From assembly GCF_963666525.1 (NCBI RefSeq), contig NZ_OY762905.1:682001-746000 (forward strand): a DNA stretch of 64,000 nucleotides, written 5' to 3'. How positions within the stretch are numbered: position 1 is the stretch's first letter; every line of letters begins with the position of its first letter. Made by a program: the position numbers and the translations under genes. This document shows, piece after piece, positions 17,583 through 27,198 of this stretch. This stretch comes from an uncultured Cohaesibacter sp. GTDB lineage: Bacteria; Pseudomonadota; Alphaproteobacteria; Rhizobiales; Cohaesibacteraceae. The notes beneath the pieces are model-generated. The model was not told the origin of the DNA, ran no database searches, and saw only the letters and a program-made list of their open reading frames with translations.

Positions 17583-18104
17583 TTACTTCTCCCCGGAAGA
17601 CTTGGTGTTGAGGGCTTCCGCTTCTTTGTGCGGAAAGAGCAAATCGATGGTGTTGAGCACCACATAAATGCAGATCAGGAAGGCCGAGAGCGGCAGAATG
17701 CCGTAGACGTAGCCCATGGGGATGCGCAACGCTGGCGAGATCTGGAACATGGTGCGTCCCATAAGCGCAATTCCGCCGTTGATCATTGCCAGATAGGCGA
17801 AGGCAACAACGAGAATGCCGATCACGATTTGCAAGGCGGCATGCATCTTCGGAGAGAGGCTGTCCGATAGCAGCGTGATCGCCAGATGGCCGTTTTTGCC
17901 AAACAGGAATGACGCCCCCAACAGACCCAGCCAGATCATCATGAAACGAGCAATCTCATCGGTGAATGTGCTCGGGTTGTTGAGGATGTATCGGCTGAAA
18001 ACCTGCCATGATACGGCAGCTACGAGGAGTATGATAATGACTCCGCAAAAACTCAGTAGCAACTGATCAAGGCATGCTCTGAACTTCTTTAAGAACGCAA
18101 GCAT
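17583..18104 (-). CDS. TRAP transporter small permease (DctQ-like)
   Basis: The protein has 173 residues from the ATG at 18104, which is preceded by AAGGTGG. An upstream in-frame TTG at 18149 would add 15 residues but lacks a better ribosome site. Four hydrophobic helices are visible, with the typical DctQ segments RFMMIWLGLLGASF and GRTMFQISPALRIPMG. DctQ forms the membrane complex with DctM and docks the periplasmic binding protein. It lies about 94 bases after the DctP gene and 6 before DctM. Confidence 0.88.
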   Translation of the reverse strand: MLAFLKKFRACLDQLLLSFCGVIIILLVAAVSWQVFSRYILNNPSTFTDEIARFMMIWLGLLGASFLFGKNGHLAITLLSDSLSPKMHAALQIVIGILVVAFAYLAMINGGIALMGRTMFQISPALRIPMGYVYGILPLSAFLICIYVVLNTIDLLFPHKEAEALNTKSSGEK

Positions 18105-18198
18105 TGGCCACCTTGTTTCTTTCTTTTGTGAGACATTCGGCGCCACCAACCATGCCTTGGGAAGGCGATCTTGTCACTGGCGCCGGTTGGGTCAAAGA

Positions 18199-19161
18199 TC
18201 AGTGAAGGTCCTGAATCCGACGAACATAATCGCCAAGCTTGGGGTCGTTCAAAGCATCATCGATCATCGGTTTCACAGCCTCGCGGAAAGCCGCCTTGTC
18301 GACATCGTAGAACTGGACGCCAATTTCCTTGGCCTTCTCGACATTGGCCGCTTCATTGGATGCCCACAACTCGATTTCCTTGTCCAGAGCTTCAAGTGAG
18401 GCATCACGCAGGACCCCCTGCTCTGCTTCGCTAAGAGAAGTCCAGGTCGCTTCCGAAATCAGGATGATGTCAGGCGTCATGGTGTGCTCGTCCTTAGAGA
18501 AGTGTTTGGCCACTTCGGCGTGACGGGCCTCGACAAGGCTGGAGATACTGTTCTCGGCAGCATCCATGATCCCCTGCTGCAGGCCAGTATAGATCTCTGT
18601 CCACGGCATCGGCGTTGCGTTGCCGCCCAACAGTTCGATCATGCGCATGGAGGTCTGAGATTCCGGTACGCGGATCTTCAGGCCTTTCAGATCTGCGGGG
18701 GTATGGAATGGCTTGTGACCATAGAAGCTGCGCGCACCGGAATCGAGGAGCGAAAGACCGATGAATCCCTTGCCCTTGCTTTCCTGCATCAAGTCCCATG
18801 CTACATCGCTGCGCATGAAGGCGCGCTGATGGTCGGTATCGCGGAAGAGGAATGGCAAGCCCATGACCTTGAGCGTCGGTTCAAAGGATTCGGCCAGCGA
18901 CCCGTTGATCTTCGCCATATCCAGAGCACCATTGATGACCTGCTCCGCCTGATCACGCTCCGAACCGAGCTGGGCATTCGGAAAGATCTGAACGGTCAGC
19001 TCGCCGTTCGACTTCTCTTTGACGAGGTCGGCAAAGACCTGCATCCCCTGATGCTGCGCATTGTCCGTAGACATTGCGTGGCCAAGAGTAAGATTGCGGG
19101 CCTGGGCTGACGTGAGGGCCACAAGGCTGGAGGCCACAAAAGCCAGAATCAACTTGTTCAT
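18199..19161 (-). CDS. TRAP transporter substrate-binding protein (DctP-like)
   Basis: The protein has 320 residues. The N-terminus MNKLILAFVASSLVALTSAQA is a clear Sec signal peptide. The mature protein begins RNLTLGHAMSTDNAQHQG, typical of DctP, and contains the conserved KGLKIRVPES segment and PMPWTEIYTGLQQGIMDAAEN, where family members bind the substrate carboxylate with an Arg. GGGAG precedes the ATG. It is the first gene of the TRAP operon, about 216 bases downstream of a LacI-type palindrome. The bound carboxylate is unknown. Confidence 0.93.
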   Translation of the reverse strand: MNKLILAFVASSLVALTSAQARNLTLGHAMSTDNAQHQGMQVFADLVKEKSNGELTVQIFPNAQLGSERDQAEQVINGALDMAKINGSLAESFEPTLKVMGLPFLFRDTDHQRAFMRSDVAWDLMQESKGKGFIGLSLLDSGARSFYGHKPFHTPADLKGLKIRVPESQTSMRMIELLGGNATPMPWTEIYTGLQQGIMDAAENSISSLVEARHAEVAKHFSKDEHTMTPDIILISEATWTSLSEAEQGVLRDASLEALDKEIELWASNEAANVEKAKEIGVQFYDVDKAAFREAVKPMIDDALNDPKLGDYVRRIQDLH

Positions 19162-19376
19162 TTTTCACTCCCATTGTCGCCACGCCCGTTTCAGACATTC
19201 CGGAGACCTAAATTTGCTTCCTCTCATCCGGAAGCATCGTGATCAGGCATATGGCTCAGAATTGTTTTCCATGCGCGGATTGCCGATGGCTTGGTTGCAC
19301 GGCCGATTTTGAAAAATGGCAAGACCACCTTTCGGATCCGACTCCATCAACCCTTGAAATCCACTGCATACCCTCA

Positions 19377-19394
19377 TGATTAAACGATTAATCA
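19377..19394 (-). promoter_or_regulatory. LacI-type operator upstream of the TRAP operon
   Basis: GATTAAACGATTAATC (19378-19393) differs by one base from the perfect palindrome at 12756-12771 and keeps the central CG. With flanks it reads TGATTAAACGATTAATCA. It lies upstream of the DctP gene on the minus strand. The shared sequence ties the FAD oxidoreductase and TRAP genes into one regulon (inference). Confidence 0.75.
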
Positions 19395-20141
19395 ATGAAT
19401 TCGTAGATGTGGAAAATACCTAACCAGATACTCTTTTGAGGATTTACCTCCCGGCCGCGTTGCCCTCTCGCACAAAAAGTCCTCTCTGGCTGGCTGGCAT
19501 GACAACCCAATCGGAGCAGTCCGACAGCCCGCAGATCGAAGCCAACATAAGGAAGAGAAACGCCAAAATCCGCTTACCTTCCCCCCGCCAACGGCGCGAC
19601 AAGAGCATGGTAATGGACAACACCGAGCGGATCATTCACCGGATGAAAAATGGCACGACAACGATGAAAAAAGAGGGAAAACAAGAACCAAAAGGCAGCA
19701 CAATGTCAGATCATCTCAGCTGACGGGGCGTGCGCTCCATGCGGAAACGCCAGCTCGCACCACAGCCTGTCAGAAACTTTCAATTCACATCACAGAAAAT
19801 TCAGAACGAATATTTCAGGCACAACCATGCAATCCTCATCTTGAATCGGGACAGATATGAAACGTGGAGCAACGTCATAGAGCGAGGTTGGAGGAGGCTT
19901 CTTCCAAGCCGACGGGTCTGGCACCACGATTTGTGGGCAAGCAAAATTGATAGACATCCGTTCTGGCACATAGCAAGGGCCGTGAACCGCCTCCTCGGGA
20001 TCGCCCCATTGCGTTAACCGCCTCGGCTTTGCCAGCCACCCCCGCAGAAAAGCGAGAAAACAGAGGCTTGTTGGTGGCAAAAGCTGGTTGGCACCCGAAG
20101 CCGCAGCGGAAAAGTAGAAGTTAATTTATTTCATAAACTCC

Positions 20142-20169
20142 TTGAAACGGAATATAAATTCCATATAGT
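20142..20169 (+). promoter_or_regulatory. iolD promoter with IolR-type site in the spacer
   Basis: TTGAAA (20142-20147) and TATAGT (20164-20169) are 16 bases apart. Between them is GGAATATAAATTCC (20149-20162), matching the GGAA-N6-TTCC motif described for rhizobial IolR of the RpiR family. Binding there would block RNA polymerase. The exact reverse complement occurs at 30400-30413. Confidence 0.75.
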
Positions 20170-20353
20170 AGAACGGAAAGGCAGCGACGACTGAAATTTT
20201 GGCCGACCGAGACGTTCTTTGGAGGAATGGTTCGTTCAAAATTCACCCTGCATGAGCTAGGAAACCAAGTCGCTTTGCCACAATTCGGGAAGAGAAAACG
20301 CCTGGTGTTCCCTTGTGACACCAGCCTACATGAATATTGAGGGGGGGATTTGG

Positions 20354-22288
20354 ATGAAAACCCTGAGACTGACGACTGCCCAGGCTCTGGTGAAATTTTT
20401 GAACCAGCAATATGTGGAGATCGATGGCGAAGAACAGAAGTTTGTTGAAGGCGTCTTCACCATTTTCGGACATGGCAACGTGCTGGGGCTCGGTCAGGCC
20501 CTCGAACAGGATCCGGGTGACCTGACTGTTCATCAAGGCTGCAACGAGCAGGGAATGGCCCATGTTGCGATGGGCTTTGCCAAACAGAACAAACGTCGCA
20601 AGATCTACGCCGTAACATCCTCTGTTGGCCCAGGCGCTGCCAACATGGTGACAGCAGCAGCCAACGCTTCAGCCAACCGAATTCCGGTCTTGTTCCTGCC
20701 TGGCGATACCTTTGCCACCCGACAGCCAGACCCCGTTCTGCAGCAGGTCGAGCAATTCCACGATTTCACCCTGACAACCAACGACTGTTTCCGCCCCGTT
20801 TCCCGCTACTGGGATCGAGTCAGTCGGCCCGAGCAGCTGATGACAGCGATGATAAACGCCATGCGGACGCTTACTGATCCGGCGAACACCGGCGCAGTCA
20901 CCGTCTGCCTGCCACAGGATGTTCAGGGCGAAGCCTATGACTACCCCGAATATTTCTTCAAGAAACGGGTCCATCGCTTCGACCGCCGCCTGCCGACGGC
21001 TCCGAGCATTGCCGATGCAGTGGCACTGATCAAGGGAAAGAAGAAACCATTGCTGATCTGTGGTGGCGGTGCGCGCTATTCCGGCGCTCATGACGCCTTC
21101 AAGGCCTTTGCCGAGGAATTCAACATTCCATTTGGCGAAACTCAGGCGGGCAAGAGCACGATTGTCGCCGATCATCCGCTCAACTGTGGCGGCGTCGGCA
21201 CGACCGGCTGTTTGGCCGCCAACCTCATCGCTCTCGAAGCGGATGTGGTGATTGGCGTCGGCACCCGTTTCACGGACTTCACTACCTCCTCCAAGACCCA
21301 GTTCCGGGGCGAAGGCGTCGACTTTGTTACGATCAATGTCGCTGAATTCGACGCGATCAAACTGGATGCCGTACCGATCGTGGCTGACGCTCGCGCCGGT
21401 CTGGAAGCCCTCGGAGATGCCCTGCGCGCAATCGGCTACAAGTCCGGCTACAGCGACGAGATCGTCAAGGCACGCAACGCCTGGCAGGAAGAGCTGGATC
21501 GCCTGTTCGGTATCACGGTGAATAATGACTTCGTTCCGGAAGTCGCTGGCCATCTCGATGACAAGCTCGATGAATATGCCCAGACTTTGCAAACCCGCCT
21601 GACCCAGACCCGCATCCTTGGCTTGCTTGACAAGCATCTGGAAGACGACGCCATTGTTGTCGGCGCCGCGGGCTCCCTGCCCGGAGATCTGCAACGCATC
21701 TGGCGCCCCAAGCAGCCAGACACTTATCACATGGAATACGGCTATTCCTGCATGGGGTATGAAGTTGCAGCATCCGTCGGGGCAAAGATCGCATGCCCCG
21801 ATCAGCCGGTCTATGGTTTGCTGGGAGACGGCTCCTATCTGATGATGCACTCGGAACTGCAAACCGCCGTGCAGGAAGGCATCAAGATCACCCTGCTGCT
21901 GTTCGACAACGCCAGCTTTGGCTGTATCAACAACCTGCAGATGGGCAAGGGCATGGGCAGCTTTGGCACCGAGAACCGCAAACGGGATCCTCAAACCGGA
22001 AGACTGACAGGACCACTGGTTCAGGTTGACTTTGCCAAGAACGCCGAAAGCTATGGCTGTGCAGGGTATTCGGTACACACTGAAGAAGAACTGATCGCGG
22101 CTCTGATTGACTCTAGGATGCAGGATCGTCCGGTGCTTATCGACATCAAGGTGCTGCCAAAAACCATGACCCATGACTATGAGTCCTGGTGGCGTACAGG
22201 CCCGGCACAGGTGGCAGACAAGCCAGCCATCGAAGAGGCCGCAGCCGACGTCGTGGAAATGATGCAGAAATTTGGTCGCCAGTATTAG
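20354..22288 (+). CDS. iolD: 3D-(3,5/4)-trihydroxycyclohexane-1,2-dione hydrolase (IolD)
   Basis: The protein has 644 residues, close to other IolD proteins. I chose ATG 20354 because GAGGGGGGG ends 6 bases before it; the longer frame to 20315 lacks a ribosome site. This is a thiamine-diphosphate enzyme that opens the ring of the diketone intermediate of myo-inositol breakdown. The conserved catalytic Glu lies in [12 protein letters not shown] (about residue 73). The ThDP/metal motif begins [13 protein letters not shown] near residue 495 and continues to [10 protein letters not shown]. It is the first gene of the inositol cluster here, with its own IolR-type promoter, and ends at a probable terminator. 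Confidence 0.95.
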   Translation: MKTLRLTTAQALVKFLNQQYVEIDGEEQKFVEGVFTIFGHGNVLGLGQALEQDPGDLTVHQGCNEQGMAHVAMGFAKQNKRRKIYAVTSSVGPGAANMVTAAANASANRIPVLFLPGDTFATRQPDPVLQQVEQFHDFTLTTNDCFRPVSRYWDRVSRPEQLMTAMINAMRTLTDPANTGAVTVCLPQDVQGEAYDYPEYFFKKRVHRFDRRLPTAPSIADAVALIKGKKKPLLICGGGARYSGAHDAFKAFAEEFNIPFGETQAGKSTIVADHPLNCGGVGTTGCLAANLIALEADVVIGVGTRFTDFTTSSKTQFRGEGVDFVTINVAEFDAIKLDAVPIVADARAGLEALGDALRAIGYKSGYSDEIVKARNAWQEELDRLFGITVNNDFVPEVAGHLDDKLDEYAQTLQTRLTQTRILGLLDKHLEDDAIVVGAAGSLPGDLQRIWRPKQPDTYHMEYGYSCMGYEVAASVGAKIACPDQPVYGLLGDGSYLMMHSELQTAVQEGIKITLLLFDNASFGCINNLQMGKGMGSFGTENRKRDPQTGRLTGPLVQVDFAKNAESYGCAGYSVHTEEELIAALIDSRMQDRPVLIDIKVLPKTMTHDYESWWRTGPAQVADKPAIEEAAADVVEMMQKFGRQY

Positions 22289-22388
22289 GAGATGACCTCC
22301 GCAATATGGATCAAATATTGCATTTGGGAATTGAATCACCTTTTTGCTCTGCAGTAAAAACCGGGATGCTCTTCCGCACTTTCAGACT

Positions 22389-22430
22389 GCCCGCAAGTTC
22401 ATGACAGAGCTTGCGGGCCGTTTCATTTTT
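22389..22430 (+). terminator. Terminator after iolD
   Basis: GCCCGCAAG (22389-22397) pairs with CTTGCGGGC (22410-22418) around a 12-base loop and is followed by a T-rich stretch ending in TTTTT. It lies about 100 bases after the iolD stop. Confidence 0.7.
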
Positions 22431-22657
22431 GCCAATTTGCCATTCCCTTCCCACGCTTTTCGTCAGGCTGAGCAGACAGACGACAATTCACCGAGATTAA
22501 CCGGCTGAATCAATGCATTTATTTCAAACCCTTCCAATCTCGCCGAATTCTTGATCCCAAGCCAGACTTTGACACGGCCCAACGAATGGCCGCTTTCTCT
22601 TGTTTTGGAATGCCAAATAACTCCCGCCCGAACAAAATGGAATGAAATGGAAAATTG

Positions 22658-22727
22658 GGAATTATCGTTCCAAAAACACTCTACAATAAAATTTTTGAAT
22701 TGTTTTTTCCGGTGATGTGTTTATAGT
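22658..22727 (+). promoter_or_regulatory. Promoter with IolR-type site upstream of the inositol dehydrogenase
   Basis: GGAATTATCGTTCC (22658-22671) fits GGAA-N6-TTCC. A candidate promoter TTGTTT (22700-22705) and TATAGT (22722-22727) with a 16-base spacer follows. The -10 box is identical to that of iolD. An extra GGAATGAAAT half-site arrangement lies just upstream at about 22639. Confidence 0.6.
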
Positions 22728-22869
22728 GAAAGCCATAGGAGGACATCGTGGAGAAGCACTTCTGCACGATGCCAATTCGGCGCCTTTCCAACCACGAACC
22801 AGTCGGGCCAATGGAAAGACATCATGAAGTCAAAGTGTGTCGAAACCAGTGTCGACACGGGGGAGTGAG

Positions 22870-23856
22870 ATGTTCAAAATTGCATTGTTTGGTGCGGGGC
22901 GCATTGGTCAGATCCATGCTGCCAACGTGGCAAACCATAGTGACAGCGAGCTATATTCTATCGTCGATCCATTCGGTGATAACGCTGAAATTATGGCGAA
23001 GAAATATGGTGCAAAGATTCAGACTGCGCATGAAGCGTTTGCTGATGAAGAGGTTGACGCCATTGTCATCGCTTCGGCAACCGACACCCATGCCGATCTG
23101 ATCGAGCGCGGCGCCAAGGCCGGCAAGGCAGTTTTCTGCGAGAAGCCGATCCATCTCGACATCGAGTGCGTTCGCAACTGCCTGAAAGTAGTCGACGATC
23201 ACAAGGTGCCGTTGCTTGTGGCCTTCAACCGTCGCTACGACCCTCAGTTCAAGAAAGTACGTGACATGTTCGCGTCCGGCGCCATCGGCAAGGCCGAAAC
23301 GCTGGTGATCACGTCGCGCGATCCTTCGCCGCCGCCAGCATCCTATGTCAAGGTATCCGGCGGCATGTTCCGCGACATGATGATCCACGACCTCGACATG
23401 GCCCGTTACATCATTGGCGAGGATCCGATTTCGATTTACGCCCAGGGCAGCTGCCTGGTGGATCCGGAAATCGGAGAAGCTGGTGACATCGATACCGGTT
23501 TTGTCGTGATGAAATTTGCTTCTGGCGCTATCGCCGCTATCACCAACAGCCGCCGCTCCGGTTATGGCTACGACCAGCGGCTGGAATTGCACGGCGAAAA
23601 GGGATTGCTGAAAGCGGACAACATCCTCGAAGACGCAGTGCAGCTTTGGAGCGAACCGGGATGTGTCGGCGCCAAGCCGGAGCATTTCTTCCTCCAGCGC
23701 TATGCGGCAGCCTACAAGGCCGAATGGGACCATTTCACTCAGGTGATGGCAGGCAAGGTCCCGGCAATGAGCACTGGCGACGATGGCTTGAAGGCCCTTT
23801 ACCTGGCTGACAAGGCAGGTGAGTCTCTCAAGCTTGGCAAGGAAGTCATGCTCTGA
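22870..23856 (+). CDS. iolG: Gfo/Idh/MocA oxidoreductase, myo-inositol 2-dehydrogenase
   Basis: The protein has 328 residues from ATG 22870, with GGGGGAG 4 bases upstream; an in-frame GTG at 22837 is less likely. The N-terminal Rossmann motif GAGRIGQIHA (about residues 8-17) binds NAD. FCEKPIHLD holds the conserved EKP lysine, and GGMFRDMMIHDLDMARY carries the catalytic Asp-x3-His region. The expected reaction is myo-inositol to 2-keto-myo-inositol. Its place between iolD and iolC supports the assignment (idhA in rhizobia). A second family member lies at 34499-35503, so which one prefers myo-, scyllo- or chiro-inositol is open. Confidence 0.88.
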   Translation: MFKIALFGAGRIGQIHAANVANHSDSELYSIVDPFGDNAEIMAKKYGAKIQTAHEAFADEEVDAIVIASATDTHADLIERGAKAGKAVFCEKPIHLDIECVRNCLKVVDDHKVPLLVAFNRRYDPQFKKVRDMFASGAIGKAETLVITSRDPSPPPASYVKVSGGMFRDMMIHDLDMARYIIGEDPISIYAQGSCLVDPEIGEAGDIDTGFVVMKFASGAIAAITNSRRSGYGYDQRLELHGEKGLLKADNILEDAVQLWSEPGCVGAKPEHFFLQRYAAAYKAEWDHFTQVMAGKVPAMSTGDDGLKALYLADKAGESLKLGKEVML

Positions 23857-24243
23857 TCACGACCCAGAACAAGAGCGCCCCTGTGCAACACCGGGTCGCT
23901 CGACAAGGGGATGGATTTTCGGAATGCCGAAGCGCTACCGCTTGCAGAGACGGCATCAATCTAATGTCACCCGGATTTGAAACCTGAAATCGGCATTTCT
24001 GCTTTCAGATCCGGCCTCTTCCCGGCAGCATTCTTGCAGACCGAAGACTTGCACTTTGTGTTCCTTCCAGAACCTTTTCCGGAACAAGGACCAGGAGCGT
24101 AGTGCCCCCCTGAATGATTCAATGCGCAGTCGGACGACTTCGACCTCGTTGGATCGGGAGGAAAAGTCAGCTGATCGGCCATGCAGTAAAGGACCTCACT
24201 GCAAATTTACGGCGATCTGCGACAGGTAAAAAGAGAAAGTCAA
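23857..24243. other. Spacer before iolC
   Basis: I see no promoter consensus or IolR-type palindrome here. A 71-codon minus-strand frame at 23967-24182 has several Cys but no recognisable domain, and I did not accept it. Confidence 0.5.
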
Positions 24244-26139
24244 ATGCTTGATGTCATTACGATTGGCCGCTCATCGGTTGATCTCTACGGAGCCCAAATC
24301 GGGGGGCGTCTTGAAGACATGGCCTCCTTCAACAAGTATATTGGCGGCTCGCCCACCAATATGGCCGCAGGAACCGCCCGTCTGGGTTTGAAATCCGCCG
24401 TTATCACGCGCGTTGGCGATGAGCATATGGGGCGCTTCATTCGCGAACAGCTCCAGGCTGAAGGCGTCGACACCCGTGGAGTGATCACCGACCCGGAGCG
24501 CCTTACCGCATTGGTGTTGCTCGGCATTCGCGATCGGGAACAATTCCCGCTGATCTTCTATCGCGAGAACTGCGCGGATATGGCCTTGTGCGAAGATGAC
24601 ATTGACCCCGCTTTTATCGCCGAATCCCGCTGTGTGACCGTAACCGGTACCCATCTTTCCCATCCCAATACGGAAGCAGCTGTATTGAAAGCCCTGCGTC
24701 TGGCTCGTGAAAATGGAGCCAGAACCGCACTCGACATCGACTTCCGCCCCAATCTCTGGGGTCTGTCAGGCCACAATGACGGCGAGAACCGGTTTATTGC
24801 GTCCGACAAGGTGACGGAAAAATTGCAATCCACCTTGCATCTCTTTGACCTGATTGTTGGCACGGAAGAAGAATTCTTCATCGCTGGCGGCAGCACGGAT
24901 ACCGTGACAGCCTTGCGGGCTGTGCGCACCAAGAGCAACGCGACCCTGATCTGCAAGCGCGGTGCAAAAGGCGCTTCGGCCTTTGTCGGCCCGATCCCAG
25001 ATGATCTAGACGAAGGGCTGACCGGCCCAGGCTTCCCCATCGAGGTATTCAACGTACTGGGCGCAGGCGACGGCTTCATGTCAGGATTGCTGACCGGCTG
25101 GATGCATGATGAGGACTGGCCAACAACGCTCAAATATGCCAACGCCTGTGGTGCCTTTGCCGTATCCCGGCATGGCTGTACACCAGCTTATCCATCATGG
25201 ACGGAATTGCAGTATTTCCTTGAAAACGGCTCGCCCCACAAGGCCCTGCGCAAAGACCAGAAGCTCGAACAGATCCATTGGTCGACCAACCGCAAGGGCG
25301 AGTGGCCTGACATGCATGTATTGGCTTTCGATCATCGCATGCAGATCGAGGAAATTGCCGACAACGCCGGGGTATCTCGCGACAGGATCGGACCATTCAA
25401 GCAGCTTTGCCTGCGCGCCGCAGAGAAAGTTGCCCAGGGACGGCCAGGGTATGGTCTGCTTTGTGATGGCCGTCTTGGACAGGACGCCCTGTTTGAAGCA
25501 GCCGGCAAGGGCCTGTGGATCGGACGCCCGGTCGAACTGCCCGGCTCAAGACCCCTTGAGCTTGAAATCGGGCCAGATCTCGGCACTGACTTGAAGGAAT
25601 GGCCCGTCGATCACGTGGTCAAGGTGCTGTGCTTCTATCATCCGGACGACGATGCAGCAACCAAAGCCGATCAGGAAGCGATGATCATTCGGCTGGCTGA
25701 TGCGGTACGAAGCAACGGACTGGAATTCCTTCTGGAAATCATCCCCTCCAAGGTCGCTCCAATCAATGACGACACAGCGGCAATGGTGATGGAACGCTTC
25801 TATGATCTCGGCGTCTATCCTGATTGGTGGAAACTCGAGCCGATGAAAAGCGATGCGGCCTGGGCGAAGGCCAGCGCTGTGATCGAAAAGCATGATCCAT
25901 ATTGCCGTGGCATCGTTGTCCTGGGACTGGATGCCCCCAAGGAAGCACTGCGCGACAGCTTCGCGGTTGCCGCCCGCTTCGAACGTGTTAAGGGCTTTGC
26001 CGTTGGCCGCACCATCTGGGCCGAGGTTGCCCGTCAGTGGTTTGCAGGCAAATTGGACGATGAACAGGCGCTGGCCCAAATGGCAGACAACTTCTCGGAG
26101 CTTTGTGAAATCTGGGATGCGGTGAGCAAGAAGGGGTGA
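24244..26139 (+). CDS. iolC: Bifunctional 5-dehydro-2-deoxygluconokinase / DUF2090 aldolase-like protein (IolC)
   Basis: The protein has 631 residues, about twice a stand-alone IolC kinase. Residues 1 to about 320 form a PfkB/ribokinase-like kinase: GGSPTNMAAGTARLG near the start and NVLGAGDGFMSGLLTGW, whose Asp in GAGDG is the catalytic base. The remaining 310 residues match the DUF2090 domain (start DMHVLAFDHRMQIEE), thought to cleave 5-dehydro-2-deoxygluconate 6-phosphate as IolJ does elsewhere. No separate iolJ is present, which fits. It phosphorylates 5-dehydro-2-deoxygluconate in the cytoplasm. The upstream ribosome site (AAGAGAAAG) is modest. The aldolase role is from family annotation, not seen directly. 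Confidence 0.93.
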   Translation: MLDVITIGRSSVDLYGAQIGGRLEDMASFNKYIGGSPTNMAAGTARLGLKSAVITRVGDEHMGRFIREQLQAEGVDTRGVITDPERLTALVLLGIRDREQFPLIFYRENCADMALCEDDIDPAFIAESRCVTVTGTHLSHPNTEAAVLKALRLARENGARTALDIDFRPNLWGLSGHNDGENRFIASDKVTEKLQSTLHLFDLIVGTEEEFFIAGGSTDTVTALRAVRTKSNATLICKRGAKGASAFVGPIPDDLDEGLTGPGFPIEVFNVLGAGDGFMSGLLTGWMHDEDWPTTLKYANACGAFAVSRHGCTPAYPSWTELQYFLENGSPHKALRKDQKLEQIHWSTNRKGEWPDMHVLAFDHRMQIEEIADNAGVSRDRIGPFKQLCLRAAEKVAQGRPGYGLLCDGRLGQDALFEAAGKGLWIGRPVELPGSRPLELEIGPDLGTDLKEWPVDHVVKVLCFYHPDDDAATKADQEAMIIRLADAVRSNGLEFLLEIIPSKVAPINDDTAAMVMERFYDLGVYPDWWKLEPMKSDAAWAKASAVIEKHDPYCRGIVVLGLDAPKEALRDSFAVAARFERVKGFAVGRTIWAEVARQWFAGKLDDEQALAQMADNFSELCEIWDAVSKKG

Positions 26140-26289
26140 AATCAGGTGAGGAGGCCGAGTGACTTGCCCAAGGGGTCTATACTCGCCTTCTCACCGCCCT
26201 CCCCGGCTCGCACTCAAAGATCCTTTATAAGTCAAAAATGGCATTCAGGTTCAGCCATTTGCTGACCTGGTTTGAATGGAGGAAACGAA

Positions 26290-27198
26290 TTGATCTATTT
26301 CGGCACAAACCCGATCGCTTGGGCCAATGATGACGACCAGACCCTTGGCGCCGACATCCCAACCGAACAAATTCTGCGTGAAGCTTCTGAAATCGGCTTC
26401 GATGGCATTGAAAACGGTCACCGTTGGCCAAACGACCCCAAGGAACTCAAGGAGCTTCTTGGCGGCTATGGCCTGAAATTCGTGTCCGGCTGGTATTCCC
26501 TCAACCTCCTGACCCAGTCGGTAGAAGAGGAAAAGAAGGCGATCCAGCCACATCTGGACAAGCTGAAATACAACGGCTGCAAGGTCTGCATCACCTGCGA
26601 GACGTCAAACTCCATTCAGGGACTCGACGAGCCACTGTCAAACAGCCCCAAACTGACCCCTGAAGAAATGGTCGCCTTCGGCGCAAAAGTGGAAGCGGTT
26701 GCGGCCTTCTGTGCAGAACAGGGTATCGCTCTGGTCTATCATCACCACATGGGAACCGTCGTTGAAACCCCGGAAGAAATTGATGCCTTCATGGCAGCAA
26801 CAGGTCCGGCCACACGGTTGCTGTTTGATGCCGGTCACTGCTATTTTGGTGCCAACGGTGCTGATCCGACCCCGATTCTGAAAAAATATGCAGACCGTCT
26901 GAGTCACTTCCACGCCAAGAATGTGCGTCCGGCCGTGATGAAGGAAGTCCGTGAAAAAGGCATGTCCTTCATGGATGGTGTTCGGGCAGGCGTCTTCACA
27001 GTACCGGGTGACCCGGAGGGTGCTGTTGATTTTGCCCCTCTGCTCAATCTGGTCAAGGAAGTTGGCTACGATGGCTGGATCGTGATTGAGGCTGAACAGG
27101 ACCCGGCCGTAAGGAATCCGTTCAAATATCAGTCCATGGGGCTCAAAACCCTGAAAGATCTGGCCAAAGCAGCTGGTCTTGAAACAAAGGAAGCATAA
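26290..27198 (+). CDS. iolE: 2-keto-myo-inositol dehydratase (IolE), TTG start
   Basis: The protein has 302 residues. GGAGG at 26278-26282 sits 7 bases before TTG 26290; the upstream TTG at 26272 overlaps that ribosome site, so 26290 is preferred. It is a TIM-barrel of the xylose-isomerase/AP-endonuclease-2 type. Metal ligands lie in ALVYHHHMGT, LLFDAGHCYF, LSHFHAKNVRP and VIEAEQDP. It removes water from 2-keto-myo-inositol to give the diketone used by IolD. The stop codon overlaps the iolB start (TAATG), so the two are translationally coupled. Confidence 0.95.
   Translation: MIYFGTNPIAWANDDDQTLGADIPTEQILREASEIGFDGIENGHRWPNDPKELKELLGGYGLKFVSGWYSLNLLTQSVEEEKKAIQPHLDKLKYNGCKVCITCETSNSIQGLDEPLSNSPKLTPEEMVAFGAKVEAVAAFCAEQGIALVYHHHMGTVVETPEEIDAFMAATGPATRLLFDAGHCYFGANGADPTPILKKYADRLSHFHAKNVRPAVMKEVREKGMSFMDGVRAGVFTVPGDPEGAVDFAPLLNLVKEVGYDGWIVIEAEQDPAVRNPFKYQSMGLKTLKDLAKAAGLETKEA

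Larger units (their letters stand above)
19162..20353. other. 1.2-kb regulatory region between the TRAP operon and iolD
   Basis: Open frames here (for example a 95-codon frame at 19436-19723) have no recognisable domains or ribosome sites, and I do not accept them as genes. The region separates two divergent units. It holds the LacI-type operator at 19378-19393 and the iolD promoter with an IolR-type site at 20149-20162. Confidence 0.6.
22289..22869. other. Spacer between iolD and the inositol dehydrogenase
   Basis: No gene is supported. It contains the iolD terminator at 22389-22430 and the next promoter with an IolR-type site at 22658-22727. Confidence 0.6.

Noticed and set aside
19436-20017. 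Two 95-codon plus-strand frames in the TRAP-iolD gap
   Set aside because: No domain, no ribosome site, and overlapping antisense frames of similar length.
23967-24182. Minus-strand 71-codon frame with three Cys between the dehydrogenase and iolC
   Set aside because: There is a GAGG upstream, but no recognisable family, atypical composition and antisense position inside an operon spacer. Needs conservation evidence.
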